Source: Flammeovirgaceae bacterium UBA6059
GTDB lineage: Bacteria; Bacteroidota; Bacteroidia; Cytophagales; Cyclobacteriaceae
Assembly: GCA_002435755.1 (NCBI GenBank)
Contig: DIYH01000040.1
Location: forward strand, 186,001-250,000
Length of the DNA stretch: 64,000 nt
Direction of reading: 5' to 3'
Part shown: piece after piece, positions 34,305-43,494 of the stretch
Layout of the letters: every line of letters begins with the position of its first letter
Numbering within the stretch: position 1 is the stretch's first letter
The notes under the pieces: model-generated
Databases searched by the model: none
Told to the model about the DNA's origin: nothing
What the model saw: only the letters and a program-made list of their open reading frames with translations
Position numbers and translations under genes: made by a program

Positions 34305-35453
34305 ATGCAAGAGGTGATGAAGAAGTTTGAAGGCAAAATACTCGAGCGAGAGATCGCCGGAAATTTGAGAAGCCTTCAGACCCGCAACTTACCATTCGAT
34401 TTTGTTTCGAATGATTATCTGGGACTGGCCCGGTCTGAGGAGCTTTTCAATCGGATCCAATACCGACATCAGCGCATCAATGCAGTAAACAAAAATGGGA
34501 GCAGTGGATCAAGATTACTGTCGGGTAATAGCACTTTAGCAGAAAAGGTTGAAAAGGACCTTGCAGCTCATTTCAATGCGGATAGTGCATTGCTATTCAA
34601 TTCCGGATACACGGCCAACCTTGCAATTGTTTCTTCTATAGCAGGTCAGGGTGATACTATACTCTACGATCACCTAAGTCATGTTTGTCTGAAAGAAGGT
34701 GCCTGGATGAGTAAGGCCGAAGCACGTCCTTTCCGACACAATGATGTTAAAGACCTTGAGATCAAACTCAAGCAAGTGGCTAATCACGGAGAGGTCTTTG
34801 TAGTCATAGAGACTGTCTACTCCATGGATGGTGATATTGCTCCGGTAGAGCAGATATATGATGTGTGCCGATATTATGGAGCTAATCTCATCGTGGATGA
34901 AGCTCACAGTACCGGAGTGATGGGCAAACATGGCAATGGCTACCTCAATGAAATAGGTTATGCAGATAAAGTGTTTGCCAGGGTGCATACTTTTGGTAAG
35001 GCAATGGGAGTTCATGGCGCTTGTGTTTGCGGTAGCGAGACCCTGGTCAAATACCTGATCAATTTCGCCAGGCCATTTGTATATACTACCGCAATGCCCA
35101 TTCATAGCGTTATAAGTATTGAACAGGCCTTTGAGTATCTATATGACTACCCAGAACTGAATGATCAATTGTTAAAGAAAATAGACCTCTTCAGGAGAGA
35201 GATAGATCAATGCGATTTTGTTGATGCTGCTCAATATCCAGGTAGTGTTACTGCCATTCAACCATTGATTGTTCCAGGCAATGAAAGGATCAAGGACATA
35301 GCTTCATCATTGCAAAATGATGGCTTTGACATTCGACCCATTCTTGCGCCTACAGTAAAGCAAGGAGCTGAGAGACTAAGGATAAGCCTTCATACACACA
35401 ATGCTGATGATGAGATTATCAAACTTGTTCATAAGTTGAAGTCATTGATTTAA
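34305..35453 (+). CDS. bioF: 8-amino-7-oxononanoate synthase (BioF)
   Basis: A 382-residue PLP enzyme of biotin synthesis, joining pimeloyl-thioester and alanine. Alpha-oxoamine-synthase motifs: FVSNDYLGLA, GSSGSRLLSGN, IVDEAHSTGVMG with the PLP-ring Asp and His, and the Schiff-base Lys232 in HTFGKAMGVHG. It is the first gene of a plus-strand biotin set; bioD starts 9 bases after the stop. Bacteroidota BioF is close to other KBL-type synthases, but the neighbours settle the assignment. Confidence 0.93.
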   Translation: MQEVMKKFEGKILEREIAGNLRSLQTRNLPFDFVSNDYLGLARSEELFNRIQYRHQRINAVNKNGSSGSRLLSGNSTLAEKVEKDLAAHFNADSALLFNSGYTANLAIVSSIAGQGDTILYDHLSHVCLKEGAWMSKAEARPFRHNDVKDLEIKLKQVANHGEVFVVIETVYSMDGDIAPVEQIYDVCRYYGANLIVDEAHSTGVMGKHGNGYLNEIGYADKVFARVHTFGKAMGVHGACVCGSETLVKYLINFARPFVYTTAMPIHSVISIEQAFEYLYDYPELNDQLLKKIDLFRREIDQCDFVDAAQYPGSVTAIQPLIVPGNERIKDIASSLQNDGFDIRPILAPTVKQGAERLRISLHTHNADDEIIKLVHKLKSLI

Positions 35454-35462
35454 GCCAGAAGT

Positions 35463-36092
35463 ATGTCAGATCATAGGTATTTTGTTTCGGCCATAGGGAC
35501 TGATAGCGGCAAGACTTTGATCAGCACGATGCTAGTAGAGGGATTGGAGGCAGACTATTGGAAGCCAGTGCAGTCTGGTGAACCGCGTGATACTGAAACA
35601 GTACAATCTCTGGTTAGCAATAAAAATTCGAGTTTTCTGAAGGAGAGGTGGTTGCTTCATACACCAGCTTCTCCTCATGCTTCTGCTCGCATTGATGGTG
35701 TACACATAGACCTTGCAGATTTTCACCTACCGGAATTAAGTCGCCCTTTGATAGTAGAGGGAGCAGGAGGGTTGATGGTGCCTCTCAATGATGACGACCT
35801 GATGATTGACCTTATCGAGCAGTTGAGATTACCCTTGATACTGGTATCCAACACGTACCTGGGTAGTATTAATCATACCCTGCTCTCTGTTGAGGTGTTG
35901 TTAAAAAGGGACATTGATGTAACAGGTATCATTTTTAATGGGCCTGCCAACAGTGAAACAGAGAACGTGATCCTGCATCAAACCGGCTTAAGCTGTATAC
36001 TCAAAGTGCCTCAGTTCAATACCGTAACAAAAGAAGTTGTACGGCAGTATGGTCAATTACTAAAGAAATCGTTAGATGAGTTGGATCAATAG
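35463..36092 (+). CDS. bioD: Dethiobiotin synthetase (BioD)
   Basis: A 209-residue ATP-dependent carboxylase closing the ureido ring in biotin synthesis. The P-loop is GTDSGKTLIST near residue 12. A conserved Lys-Pro (YWKPVQSG) binds the substrate, PASPHASAR contains another family motif, and VEGAGGLMVPL is a strong signature. The 3' end overlaps the bioA start by 17 bases, so translation is probably coupled. Confidence 0.94.
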   Translation: MSDHRYFVSAIGTDSGKTLISTMLVEGLEADYWKPVQSGEPRDTETVQSLVSNKNSSFLKERWLLHTPASPHASARIDGVHIDLADFHLPELSRPLIVEGAGGLMVPLNDDDLMIDLIEQLRLPLILVSNTYLGSINHTLLSVEVLLKRDIDVTGIIFNGPANSETENVILHQTGLSCILKVPQFNTVTKEVVRQYGQLLKKSLDELDQ

Positions 36093-37350
36093 AGATAAAG
36101 AAAGCATTTGGCATCCATTCACTCCTCTGGTGGGAAGTGCCGATCCTCTACCAGTGAAAAAGGCCGGAGGAGTCTACCTGGAACTGGAAAATGGTCGAAA
36201 GATAATTGACGCGATATCGTCATGGTGGGTCAATCTGCATGGGCACAGTCATCCCAGGATTGCCCAGGCTATTGCTGATCAGGCGGCAACACTAGAGCAC
36301 GTGATTTTCGCGGGGTTTAGCCATGAGCCTGCTGTAAAGTTAGCTGAGAATCTACTGAGTGTCCTACCTCAAAATCAGGACAAGGTTTTTTATAGCGACG
36401 ATGGAAGTACCGCCTGTGAAGTAGCAATGAAAATGGCCTTCCAATATTGGTACAACCGTGGTGAAAAACGCAATAGGATCATCGCTATTGATGGTGCTTA
36501 TCATGGTGATACATTTGGATCAATGTCGGTAGGCGACAGGGGGCCCTTTACTGAACCTTTTGCTCCATTCTTGTTTGATGTGGAGTTTTTGAAATTTCCG
36601 ACTGAGGAGTTAGAGGCTGAGGTGGAAGCTCATTTTGATCAGATAATTGAAGGAGGAGATGTAGCAGCCTTTATATTCGAACCGATTGTTCAGGGTGCCT
36701 CGGGGATGCGTGTGTATAGTGTTGACTTACTGGACAGGATGATCACCAAAGCACAAGCAAACGACATCATTTGTATTGCTGATGAGGTGATGACCGGTTT
36801 CGGTCGGCTTGGTAAGCTCTTCGCGTCTGACTTTCTTGTACACAAACCTGACATCATGTGCCTGAGCAAAGGTCTTACAGGAGGTGCTATGGCGATGGGT
36901 GTGACTACCTGTACATCTCATATCATCGAAGCATATCGAAGTGGTGATCTTATGAAGACCTTCTTCCATGGTCATTCATTCACAGCTAATCCTATGGCCT
37001 GTGCGGCAGCTAATGCCAGCTTTGAGTTGTTGATGGAACAGGAAACAAACAATCATATCCACAGGATCAACCAGCAGCATGAGCTATTTGCCGGTAGACT
37101 CAAGGGGCATAAACATGTGGCTAACCCCAGGGTCATAGGAACAATATTGGCTTTTGAGCTATCAAATTTCGGCGAGACATCTTATGTTAATGAGGCCAGA
37201 CACAAGCTGTATCCTTATTTTTTGGAGAGGGATATCCTTCTTCGCCCTCTGGGAAATGTCATTTACATCATACCGCCGTACATTATCGACAATGAACAAC
37301 TGGCCTACATATACAATACTATCTACGAGTTTCTGGAAGAATTGGGCTAA
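36076..37350 (+). CDS. bioA: Adenosylmethionine-8-amino-7-oxononanoate aminotransferase (BioA)
   Basis: A 424-residue class III aminotransferase that makes DAPA using SAM as the amino donor. The early IWHPFTPLV segment and SSWWVNLHGHSHPRI are typical of BioA. The PLP-binding loop has SDDGSTACEVAMKMA, IADEVMTGFGRLGKLFA with the PLP Asp, and Lys265 in CLSKGLTGG. It overlaps bioD by 17 bases. No bioB, bioC or bioH is in the window, so these lie elsewhere. The Rrf2 regulator follows 28 bases downstream. Confidence 0.94.
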   Translation: MSWINRDKESIWHPFTPLVGSADPLPVKKAGGVYLELENGRKIIDAISSWWVNLHGHSHPRIAQAIADQAATLEHVIFAGFSHEPAVKLAENLLSVLPQNQDKVFYSDDGSTACEVAMKMAFQYWYNRGEKRNRIIAIDGAYHGDTFGSMSVGDRGPFTEPFAPFLFDVEFLKFPTEELEAEVEAHFDQIIEGGDVAAFIFEPIVQGASGMRVYSVDLLDRMITKAQANDIICIADEVMTGFGRLGKLFASDFLVHKPDIMCLSKGLTGGAMAMGVTTCTSHIIEAYRSGDLMKTFFHGHSFTANPMACAAANASFELLMEQETNNHIHRINQQHELFAGRLKGHKHVANPRVIGTILAFELSNFGETSYVNEARHKLYPYFLERDILLRPLGNVIYIIPPYIIDNEQLAYIYNTIYEFLEELG

Positions 37351-37378
37351 TTTCCGGTAGGAGTCAACCATAGCACCA

Positions 37379-37795
37379 ATGATGTCAAAAAAGGCGAAGT
37401 ATGCGATCAATGCCATGGTCCATCTAGCCAGGAAGCACGGTCAGGGCCCCATTACGATTGGGGATATAGCACAGGAAGAGAATATACCGCAGAAGTTTCT
37501 GGAGGCAATACTGCTTGAGCTTAAAAATGCTGGTTGGCTTGGAAGTAAGAAGGGCAAGGGTGGTGGATACTACATGATAAAAGAGACGTGTGATGTGAAT
37601 ATGGCAGACATCATGCGATTGATGGACGGCCCTATTGCGTTGCTGCCATGTGTGAGCTACAAACACTATGAGCGCTGTGAGGAGTGTAAAGATGAACACA
37701 CATGTAGTATCAGAAAGGTGTTTTTTGAGGTAAGAAACAAATCTGTGGAGATGCTAAAGACAGCTACTCTGGACAAGGTCATTCAGCAAGAGTGA
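37379..37795 (+). CDS. Rrf2-family transcriptional regulator with C-terminal Cys cluster
   Basis: A 138-residue Rrf2 winged-helix regulator. The HTH region is ITIGDIAQEENIPQKFLEAI, the wing GWLGSKKGKGGGYYM. Five cysteines lie downstream (C71, C91, C100, C103, C109), with C91-(8)-C100-(2)-C103-(5)-C109 spaced like an Fe-S or metal site, but not with the classic IscR spacing. Two adjacent ATGs are possible starts. Its target is not evident. It follows bioA closely and may be cotranscribed with the biotin genes. Confidence 0.9.
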   Translation: MMSKKAKYAINAMVHLARKHGQGPITIGDIAQEENIPQKFLEAILLELKNAGWLGSKKGKGGGYYMIKETCDVNMADIMRLMDGPIALLPCVSYKHYERCEECKDEHTCSIRKVFFEVRNKSVEMLKTATLDKVIQQE

Positions 37796-37874
37796 CTTTT
37801 GCATAGTACAGTTATGTTTTATTATCCTACTAATTCTATAGGGAAATAGATATTTATACTATTTTCGAGCCTTC

Positions 37875-39665
37875 ATGGGGATTGAGGCTTACATCGTATT
37901 GGCAATAGCCCTGCTCGCGGTAGTACTTTTCACAACAGAATGGTTGAGCATTGACCTTGTGGCGCTCTTGATCGTCGTACTTTTGGTAGGATCAGGAGTG
38001 ATCAGCGCCGAGGAAGGTGTAGCAGGATTTAGCAATCCTGCTACAATTACGGTTGCTTTCATGTTTGTCCTAAGTGAAGCCATACTCAGGACAGGCGCCC
38101 TTCAATCACTCGGTGTACAACTCTCCCCGCGTATCCGTAAAAACCCAATCCTGGGTATGGTGCTGTTGCTATTGTTCATTGGCATTATTTCAGCATTTGT
38201 TAATAACACCCCCGTTGTGGCGGTTTTGATACCCGTGATCATTCAGATGGCCCATAGCACGGGGCAGGCGCCATCCAAGATGTTGATCCCACTCTCATAC
38301 GCTTCCATATTTGGTGGCACCTGTTCACTCATTGGGACATCCACCAATATTCTGGTAAGTGGGATTGCTGAAGACAATGGTGTTGCAGGCTTTTCTATGT
38401 TTCAGATGACCCCTCTTGGTTTGGTTTTTCTGGGTACGGGCCTGCTCTATTTTGTATTGATAGGACGCAAGTTGCTACCGCAAAATAGGAAAGACAGCCT
38501 GAAGGAGGAGTTTGAAATGAGGGAGTATCTGACAGAGATCGTACTTCGTGAGGGGGCGGATAGTATTGGAAAGAAGATCATGGATACTGCTCTTGTGAAG
38601 GAACTGGAGATGGATATCATAGAGATCAGAAGGAGGGGAGCACAGTTTTCTCTGCCTGCTGGTGATATGCGTTTGAAAAAAGGTGATATCCTAAAGGTGC
38701 GCTGTGATGTTCATAAATTGAAGCAGCTCAAGGATCGTGTGAGTGTGGACGTCAACACGGGTATCTCAATCAGTGACGATTCCTTTCAAAGTAAAGACAG
38801 TACACTGGTGGAGATGGTGATCACTTCAAACTCTGAATTTGAAGGTAAGTCGCTACAAGAGATGGACTTTAGGAGGAGGTACAGAGGTGTTCCCCTAGCC
38901 ATAAGACATAGAGAGGAAGTGTTGCATGAAGATCTTCATCGTGTCAAACTCAAGGCGGGTGATGTGATCTTAGCAGAAGTCAAGAAGCACTTTGTAGAGC
39001 AACTCAAGAAAATAGAAAGCAATCCGGATAGCCCTTTCATTATCCTCTCTGAGGATGCCTTTATCGATTTTAATAAGAAAAGATTTGCCGTTGTAGGAGG
39101 AGTGATCGCTGCAGTGGTCACGCTGGCTACTCTCAACGTGGTTCCTATCATGATGGGTACGCTGGCCGGTACGGTCCTTTTGGTAGTGCTTGGCCATATG
39201 AGTATGAAGGATGTATATGATGCCATAAACTGGAAGATTGTCTTCCTTTTGGCAGGGGCGTTGAGCATGGGTGTAGCTATGAACAATAGCGGGCTGGCCC
39301 AAGCTGCTGCGGATTTTACCATCTCACAGCTTGGGGTGTTCGGGCCTGTGGCTATCATCTCAGGTCTTTACTTGCTTACCATGCTGCTTACTGAAGTCAT
39401 GTCTAATAATGCTACTGCTGCCTTGATCGCACCTATTGCCATTGCCATTGCCGCCCAACTTGATTTGAGCCCAATTCCTTTTTTGATGGCAGTAACCTTT
39501 GCCGCTTCGGCCAGTTTATTGACACCTATTGGTTATCAGACCAATACAATGGTCTATAGCGCCGGCCAATACCGGTTCACTGATTTTTTTAGAGTAGGCG
39601 CACTCCTGAGTCTTGTTTTTTGGATTTTGGCTACCTTACTCATACCTGTATTCTACCCTTTCTAA
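37875..39665 (+). CDS. SLC13/DASS-family permease with TrkA-C domains
   Basis: A 596-residue transporter with 10-12 membrane segments in two halves (about 5-200 and 395-595), separated by a cytoplasmic region of about 200 residues that carries two RCK_C/TrkA-C-like domains (SIGKKIMDTALVKELEMDII, then GDILKVRCDVHKLKQLKDRV; and SEFEGKSLQEMDFRRRYRGV, AGDVILAEVKKHFVEQLK). Conserved hairpins include AFVNNTPVVAVLIPV, then GTCSLIGTSTNILVSG, and TEVMSNNATAALIAP with LLTPIGYQTNTMVY. These fit sodium-coupled sulfate, phosphate or dicarboxylate transport; the substrate is not known. Confidence 0.88.
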   Translation: MGIEAYIVLAIALLAVVLFTTEWLSIDLVALLIVVLLVGSGVISAEEGVAGFSNPATITVAFMFVLSEAILRTGALQSLGVQLSPRIRKNPILGMVLLLLFIGIISAFVNNTPVVAVLIPVIIQMAHSTGQAPSKMLIPLSYASIFGGTCSLIGTSTNILVSGIAEDNGVAGFSMFQMTPLGLVFLGTGLLYFVLIGRKLLPQNRKDSLKEEFEMREYLTEIVLREGADSIGKKIMDTALVKELEMDIIEIRRRGAQFSLPAGDMRLKKGDILKVRCDVHKLKQLKDRVSVDVNTGISISDDSFQSKDSTLVEMVITSNSEFEGKSLQEMDFRRRYRGVPLAIRHREEVLHEDLHRVKLKAGDVILAEVKKHFVEQLKKIESNPDSPFIILSEDAFIDFNKKRFAVVGGVIAAVVTLATLNVVPIMMGTLAGTVLLVVLGHMSMKDVYDAINWKIVFLLAGALSMGVAMNNSGLAQAAADFTISQLGVFGPVAIISGLYLLTMLLTEVMSNNATAALIAPIAIAIAAQLDLSPIPFLMAVTFAASASLLTPIGYQTNTMVYSAGQYRFTDFFRVGALLSLVFWILATLLIPVFYPF

Positions 39666-39674
39666 ACTCCTGAT

Positions 39675-39737
39675 ATGAGACTTCTCAGCCTGTGCGTCCT
39701 TGTTGGCTTTTTGTTCGTTCACGCTTGTAAGCCATAA
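39675..39737 (+). pseudogene. Remnant of a lipoprotein gene (signal peptide only)
   Basis: ATG AGA CTT... encodes a 20-residue peptide MRLLSLCVLVGFLFVHACKP with a stop directly after the lipobox Cys-Lys-Pro. It looks like a lipoprotein signal peptide whose mature part is lost. Downstream bases to about 39890 encode short readable fragments interrupted by stops. The Cys and Lys codons and the stop are within a 9-bp stem (39723-39731 with 39746-39754). It could also be a tiny functional lipopeptide; I lean to decay. Confidence 0.4.
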
Positions 39738-39754
39738 CAATTGCTCTTACAAGC
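39723..39754. repeat. 9-bp inverted repeat in the lipoprotein remnant
   Basis: GCTTGTAAG and CTTACAAGC are perfect complements with a 14-base loop. No U-tract follows. Confidence 0.4.
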
Positions 39755-39892
39755 AAAGAACCTCCATGACGCTAGTACTAAAGATGTAGTCAATGACATT
39801 CATTTCAGAAGATAAATCACTTATGTCTCTAGTCAAGAAAGAGCAGCAGTTGCTAACGGAGAAGACCAAGTGTTGATTGATCAATTGTAGGT

Positions 39893-40651
39893 TCATTCGA
39901 ATTGGCCGATGCGTATATGTACTGGGAAAAAGGCTTTGAACTCTTTCATATCTAGTTGTGCTATCTGAGCGTCTAGTTTAGTCAGCGGATTCAATCCGTT
40001 TGTATTGATATAGTTTTTAACCCCTGACCATGTACTTAGATAATTGATAAGCGCACCCCGGCTATAAGCCAGTCTAATCTCAAAGTGGGGAATGTCTGAT
40101 ATCTCTTTGACCGGAAAGGGAATGGTCTTGTACTTTGCATCGACGTGGGCCCTTTCCTGGGGCCAGTAGTCGCCAACTATCCTATGATAAAAATCTGCTA
40201 TGAGTTGGTCAAGTGCTTCATTTTCAAACCTGATCAATCCGTAGCACCAAATAGCCAGTATACCTTGAGGTTTGATCGCTTTTCTCGCTCGAGAATAGAA
40301 GGCTTCAAAATCAAACCAGTGTATTGCCTGCGCGACGGTGATCAGGTCAACAGATTGATCAGGAAGTGAACAGTCCTCTGCTTTTTCAATTTTGTATTCA
40401 ATATTGGATACTGTACTCGCCTTGTTCACCTGGTTAGCACTGGCGTCAGTAGCATAGATGTGTTCGAAATGGGGACTTAAACCGATAGCTGCCTGCCCAT
40501 TTCCCGTAGCTACGTCCCAAGCCAGTTGGCGATTTTCAACTATGCTACTAAGATAAGTGAATAGCCCCTTAGGATAGCTCGGACGATATGCTTTGTAGAT
40601 ATCTGATTGTGTGGAGAAATAGTCTTTGAAACCTTCCTTATTAATTGCCAT
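39893..40651 (-). CDS. Class I SAM-dependent methyltransferase
   Basis: About 252 residues, starting at the ATG at 40651 (MAINKEGFKDYF); the frame runs 10 codons further but overlaps the E2 stop there. SAM-binding motif I is LAWDVATGNGQAA, followed by IYATDASANQV and the substrate-side segment TVAQAIHWFDFEAFYSRARK, then GILAIWCYGL. It resembles the methyltransferase_11/UbiE-like group and yeast trans-aconitate methyltransferase relatives. The substrate is unknown. It starts 7 bases after the E2 stop on the same strand, so it is likely cotranscribed with E2. Confidence 0.88.
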   Translation of the reverse strand: MAINKEGFKDYFSTQSDIYKAYRPSYPKGLFTYLSSIVENRQLAWDVATGNGQAAIGLSPHFEHIYATDASANQVNKASTVSNIEYKIEKAEDCSLPDQSVDLITVAQAIHWFDFEAFYSRARKAIKPQGILAIWCYGLIRFENEALDQLIADFYHRIVGDYWPQERAHVDAKYKTIPFPVKEISDIPHFEIRLAYSRGALINYLSTWSGVKNYINTNGLNPLTKLDAQIAQLDMKEFKAFFPVHIRIGQFE

Positions 40652-40658
40652 TGAGCAA

Positions 40659-41963
40659 TTAAATAGTTCGGTCTTTATCAAATTGCTCGAGATAGTCAGC
40701 TACTCTGCGCACAAACATGCCACCAAGTGCTCCATCTACCACACGATGGTCATAAGAATGACTCATAAACATCTGATGACGAATACCAATAAAGTCGCCT
40801 TGTGGGGTTTCAATCACAGCTGGCTTTTTTCGAATTGCTCCGACCGCCATTATAGCTACCTGAGGCTGCATGATGATGGGTGTACCCATTACATTACCAA
40901 AAGATCCGACATTGGAAATGGTGTAAGTACCTCCGCTAAGCTCATCTGGCTTAAGCTTGTTTTCCCTGGCACGTTTGGCGAGATCGTTGACCTTTTCAAC
41001 AATGCCAAGCAAGCTTAGCTTGTCTGCATTGTGAATTACGGGTACGATCAGATTCCCGGTAGGTAAGGCTACCGCCATACCTATGTTGATGGATCCTCGT
41101 TTGATGATCTTGTCCCCATCGACGGAGATGTTGATCATTGGGTAATCTTTGATCGCTTTGACAACAGCCTCAATGAAGATAGGTGTAAATGTCAGTGCCT
41201 GGCCTTCTCTTTCTTTGAAAACATTTTTCATCTTGTTTCGCCAGCTCACCACATTAGTGAGGTCTGCTTCTACGAATGACGTGACATGTGGACTTGTATG
41301 CTTCGAGGCAACCATCCGCTCGGCAATCATTTGACGCATGCGATCCATCTCTATGATCTCATCTTCGCCTGATACCGTAAGTGGGACCGGAGCAGGTTGA
41401 GGTCTTGGAGCTGCTGCCGTCGTTGTGGTAGAAGGAACAGACTGGCGCGATTTGAGATAGGCCAGCATATCATTTTTGGTGACCCTGCCATCTTTTCCCG
41501 TACCCGGAATGGTATCGAGCTCCGCCTGATCAATACCTTCCTCTTTAGCAATGTTTTTGACCAAAGGTGAATAAAAACGATTGGCCGAGGACGTAATATT
41601 GACAGCCTCAGTTTGTTCTGAAAGGGCCGAATGATTTTGCACTGCTTCTTCCAGAATGGCCGAAGCTGCTTCAGCTGCCTCCTGCGTATCAATTGGTGCT
41701 TCAGTTGCAGCACCATTAGTACCTGCAATTTCGATGACGGCAATCGGGTGCCCTACTTTGACCACATCACCTTCCTGGGCAAGAATCTGCTTGAGTACTC
41801 CACCATGTGAGCTAGGTACCTCTGTATCTACCTTGTCGGTGGCTACTTCCAGTACCGACTCTTCCTCTTCTATTTCCTCCCCTTCTTTTTTCAACCATGT
41901 GAGGATAGTACCTTCCATGATACTTTCGCCCATTTTGGGCATTACCATCTCTACTGTCGCCAT
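40659..41963 (-). CDS. 2-oxo acid dehydrogenase E2 (dihydrolipoyl acyltransferase)
   Basis: A 434-residue lipoyl acyltransferase, the core of a 2-oxo acid dehydrogenase complex. N-terminal lipoyl domain with Lys44 in EVATDKVDTEVPS, a linker rich in Ala, Pro and Gln, a peripheral-subunit-binding domain (FYSPLVKNIAKEEGI, GTGKDGRVTKNDMLAYL) near residues 130-170, and the catalytic domain with the trimer/active-site His in SHSYDHRVVDGALGG (His406, Asp410). It could serve a branched-chain oxoacid or pyruvate complex. Neither E1 nor E3 is in the window. A perfect -7 element lies 36 bases upstream. Confidence 0.93.
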   Translation of the reverse strand: MATVEMVMPKMGESIMEGTILTWLKKEGEEIEEEESVLEVATDKVDTEVPSSHGGVLKQILAQEGDVVKVGHPIAVIEIAGTNGAATEAPIDTQEAAEAASAILEEAVQNHSALSEQTEAVNITSSANRFYSPLVKNIAKEEGIDQAELDTIPGTGKDGRVTKNDMLAYLKSRQSVPSTTTTAAAPRPQPAPVPLTVSGEDEIIEMDRMRQMIAERMVASKHTSPHVTSFVEADLTNVVSWRNKMKNVFKEREGQALTFTPIFIEAVVKAIKDYPMINISVDGDKIIKRGSINIGMAVALPTGNLIVPVIHNADKLSLLGIVEKVNDLAKRARENKLKPDELSGGTYTISNVGSFGNVMGTPIIMQPQVAIMAVGAIRKKPAVIETPQGDFIGIRHQMFMSHSYDHRVVDGALGGMFVRRVADYLEQFDKDRTI

Positions 41964-41998
41964 GTTACAATCGTTTGCAGGGTCAAATGTGTTTATGA

Positions 41999-42006
41999 CA
42001 AATTTA
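41999..42006 (-). promoter_or_regulatory. -7 element (TAAATTTG) of the E2 gene
   Basis: A perfect TAnnTTTG on the minus strand, giving a leader of about 30 bases. No good TTTG is seen at -33. Confidence 0.6.
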
Positions 42007-42143
42007 GCTAATTAATCAGATTTGATTTCCGAATTATCCTTAACAAATCACGAGGTTTATGACTGGATTAGGAATAATATTTTGTATAAGTGAGTTTTTA
42101 TTTTAATAATAACTGTAAAACCAAAATTCACCTCATCTTCGTT

Positions 42144-43409
42144 CTAAATTGCGATTTCAGTTTTCGCGTTGAGTTGTTGTCTCATGAGATTGAGACAATG
42201 AATTGCAGATAGCTGAATATTGAGAGTGCGCTCAGTACCGAGTTGCAGCTTTCGTGCTACACAGTTTTCACCATCGGAGTAGGCTATCCATACAGTTCCT
42301 ACTGGCTTTTCTTTGCTTCCTCCACCAGGCCCTGCAACCCCACTTGTCGCCAATCCTATATTGGTATTAAATTTCTGCCTTATACTTGAGGCCATCTCCT
42401 TAACAGTCTGCTCACTCACGGCTCCATGCTCTGTCAGCGTAGACATTTTCACACCTAGTTGACCTATCTTGATATCATTGTGATAGCTGACAACAGAGCC
42501 AATGAAATAAGCTGAACTACCGGGTACACTCGTGATCATATGAGCCAGGTAGCCTCCCGAGCAACTTTCTGCGGTTGATACCGTCAATCCCTCTTCCTTC
42601 AATCGACTACCTATGACCGATTCGATGGTATCTTGATCGTACCCGAATATGTATTGGCTGATCAAGGGTTTGACCAACTCGACCTGATCTGCAACCTCTT
42701 TTATAAGTTCCTCCTTAACCTCGCCAACTGCTGTGATTCGCAGCTTCACCTGTGAGAGACTTGGAAGATAGGCCAACGACATGTTTTCCGGTAGGCCCTC
42801 TGCCCACCCATCAATTATGTCTGCGAGCCATGACTCCCCGATACCAATCGTTTTGATGATCTTATGATAAATGACGGGCATTTTGAAGGTGTCCTGAAGC
42901 TTAGGTATAATATGGTTGGTCATCATCATCTTCATCTCGTACGGTACACCGGGCATTGAGACAAAAACGGTTCCTTCGTGGTGAAACCACATCCCTGGTG
43001 CACTGCCCACTGCGTTGGTCACCTTTTGACAAGCAGTTGGGAGCACTGCTTGCAAACGGTTGATATCTGTGAGTTCACGACCCTTGCTTTCGAATATCCT
43101 TATGACATCATCTAGTGCGGAAGCGTCCAACTCCATGTCACATTTAAAATACTTGGCCAGACATGGCTTGGTTAGATCATCTTTTGTAGGGCCCAAGCCA
43201 CCCGTGATCAATACAATATCTACTCTCGCTTCAGCCTCCTCAAAAGCTTTAAGGATATCCACTTCATTGTCACCGATGGTTGTACGTCTGATTGTTCTCA
43301 CACCAATTTCATCGAGTGCCTCGCTCATCCATTTTGCGTTGGTATCAAGTATTTGACCGTAGAGGATTTCGTCTCCTATAGTAATGATCTCCGCAGTAAT
43401 TCTATTCAT
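42144..43409 (-). CDS. cinA: CinA-family competence/damage-inducible protein (NMN amidohydrolase)
   Basis: A 421-residue two-domain protein. The N-terminal MoCF-like domain (about 1-170) has EIITIGDEILYGQILDTNAK and then VDIVLITGGLGPTKDDLT, with VSMPGVPYEMKMMM. The C-terminal CinA domain (about 255-415) has VSTAESCSGGYLAHMIT with the Ser nucleophile, VVSYHNDIKIGQLGV, and TSGVAGPGGGSKEKPVG. The family removes the amide from nicotinamide mononucleotide and acts on ADP-ribose. It is transcribed divergently from the DUF4197 gene. Confidence 0.95.
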   Translation of the reverse strand: MNRITAEIITIGDEILYGQILDTNAKWMSEALDEIGVRTIRRTTIGDNEVDILKAFEEAEARVDIVLITGGLGPTKDDLTKPCLAKYFKCDMELDASALDDVIRIFESKGRELTDINRLQAVLPTACQKVTNAVGSAPGMWFHHEGTVFVSMPGVPYEMKMMMTNHIIPKLQDTFKMPVIYHKIIKTIGIGESWLADIIDGWAEGLPENMSLAYLPSLSQVKLRITAVGEVKEELIKEVADQVELVKPLISQYIFGYDQDTIESVIGSRLKEEGLTVSTAESCSGGYLAHMITSVPGSSAYFIGSVVSYHNDIKIGQLGVKMSTLTEHGAVSEQTVKEMASSIRQKFNTNIGLATSGVAGPGGGSKEKPVGTVWIAYSDGENCVARKLQLGTERTLNIQLSAIHCLNLMRQQLNAKTEIAI

Positions 43410-43450
43410 TTCAGGATATTTAAGTCGGGTGTAAAGTTATCCTTATTCAC

Positions 43451-43458
43451 TAAGTTTG
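43451..43458 (+). promoter_or_regulatory. -7 element (TAAGTTTG) of the DUF4197 gene
   Basis: A perfect TAnnTTTG. It overlaps the in-frame ATG at 43456, which therefore cannot be the start, and supports the ATG at 43495. Confidence 0.6.
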
Positions 43459-43494
43459 AAGATGCTAAATATGAAGCCAAAAGGACGAATCATT

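Noticed and set aside
34305..37350. A riboswitch or BirA-type operator before bioF
   Set aside because: The 51-base gap before bioF is too short for a riboswitch and I could find no convincing two-half BirA-like palindrome.
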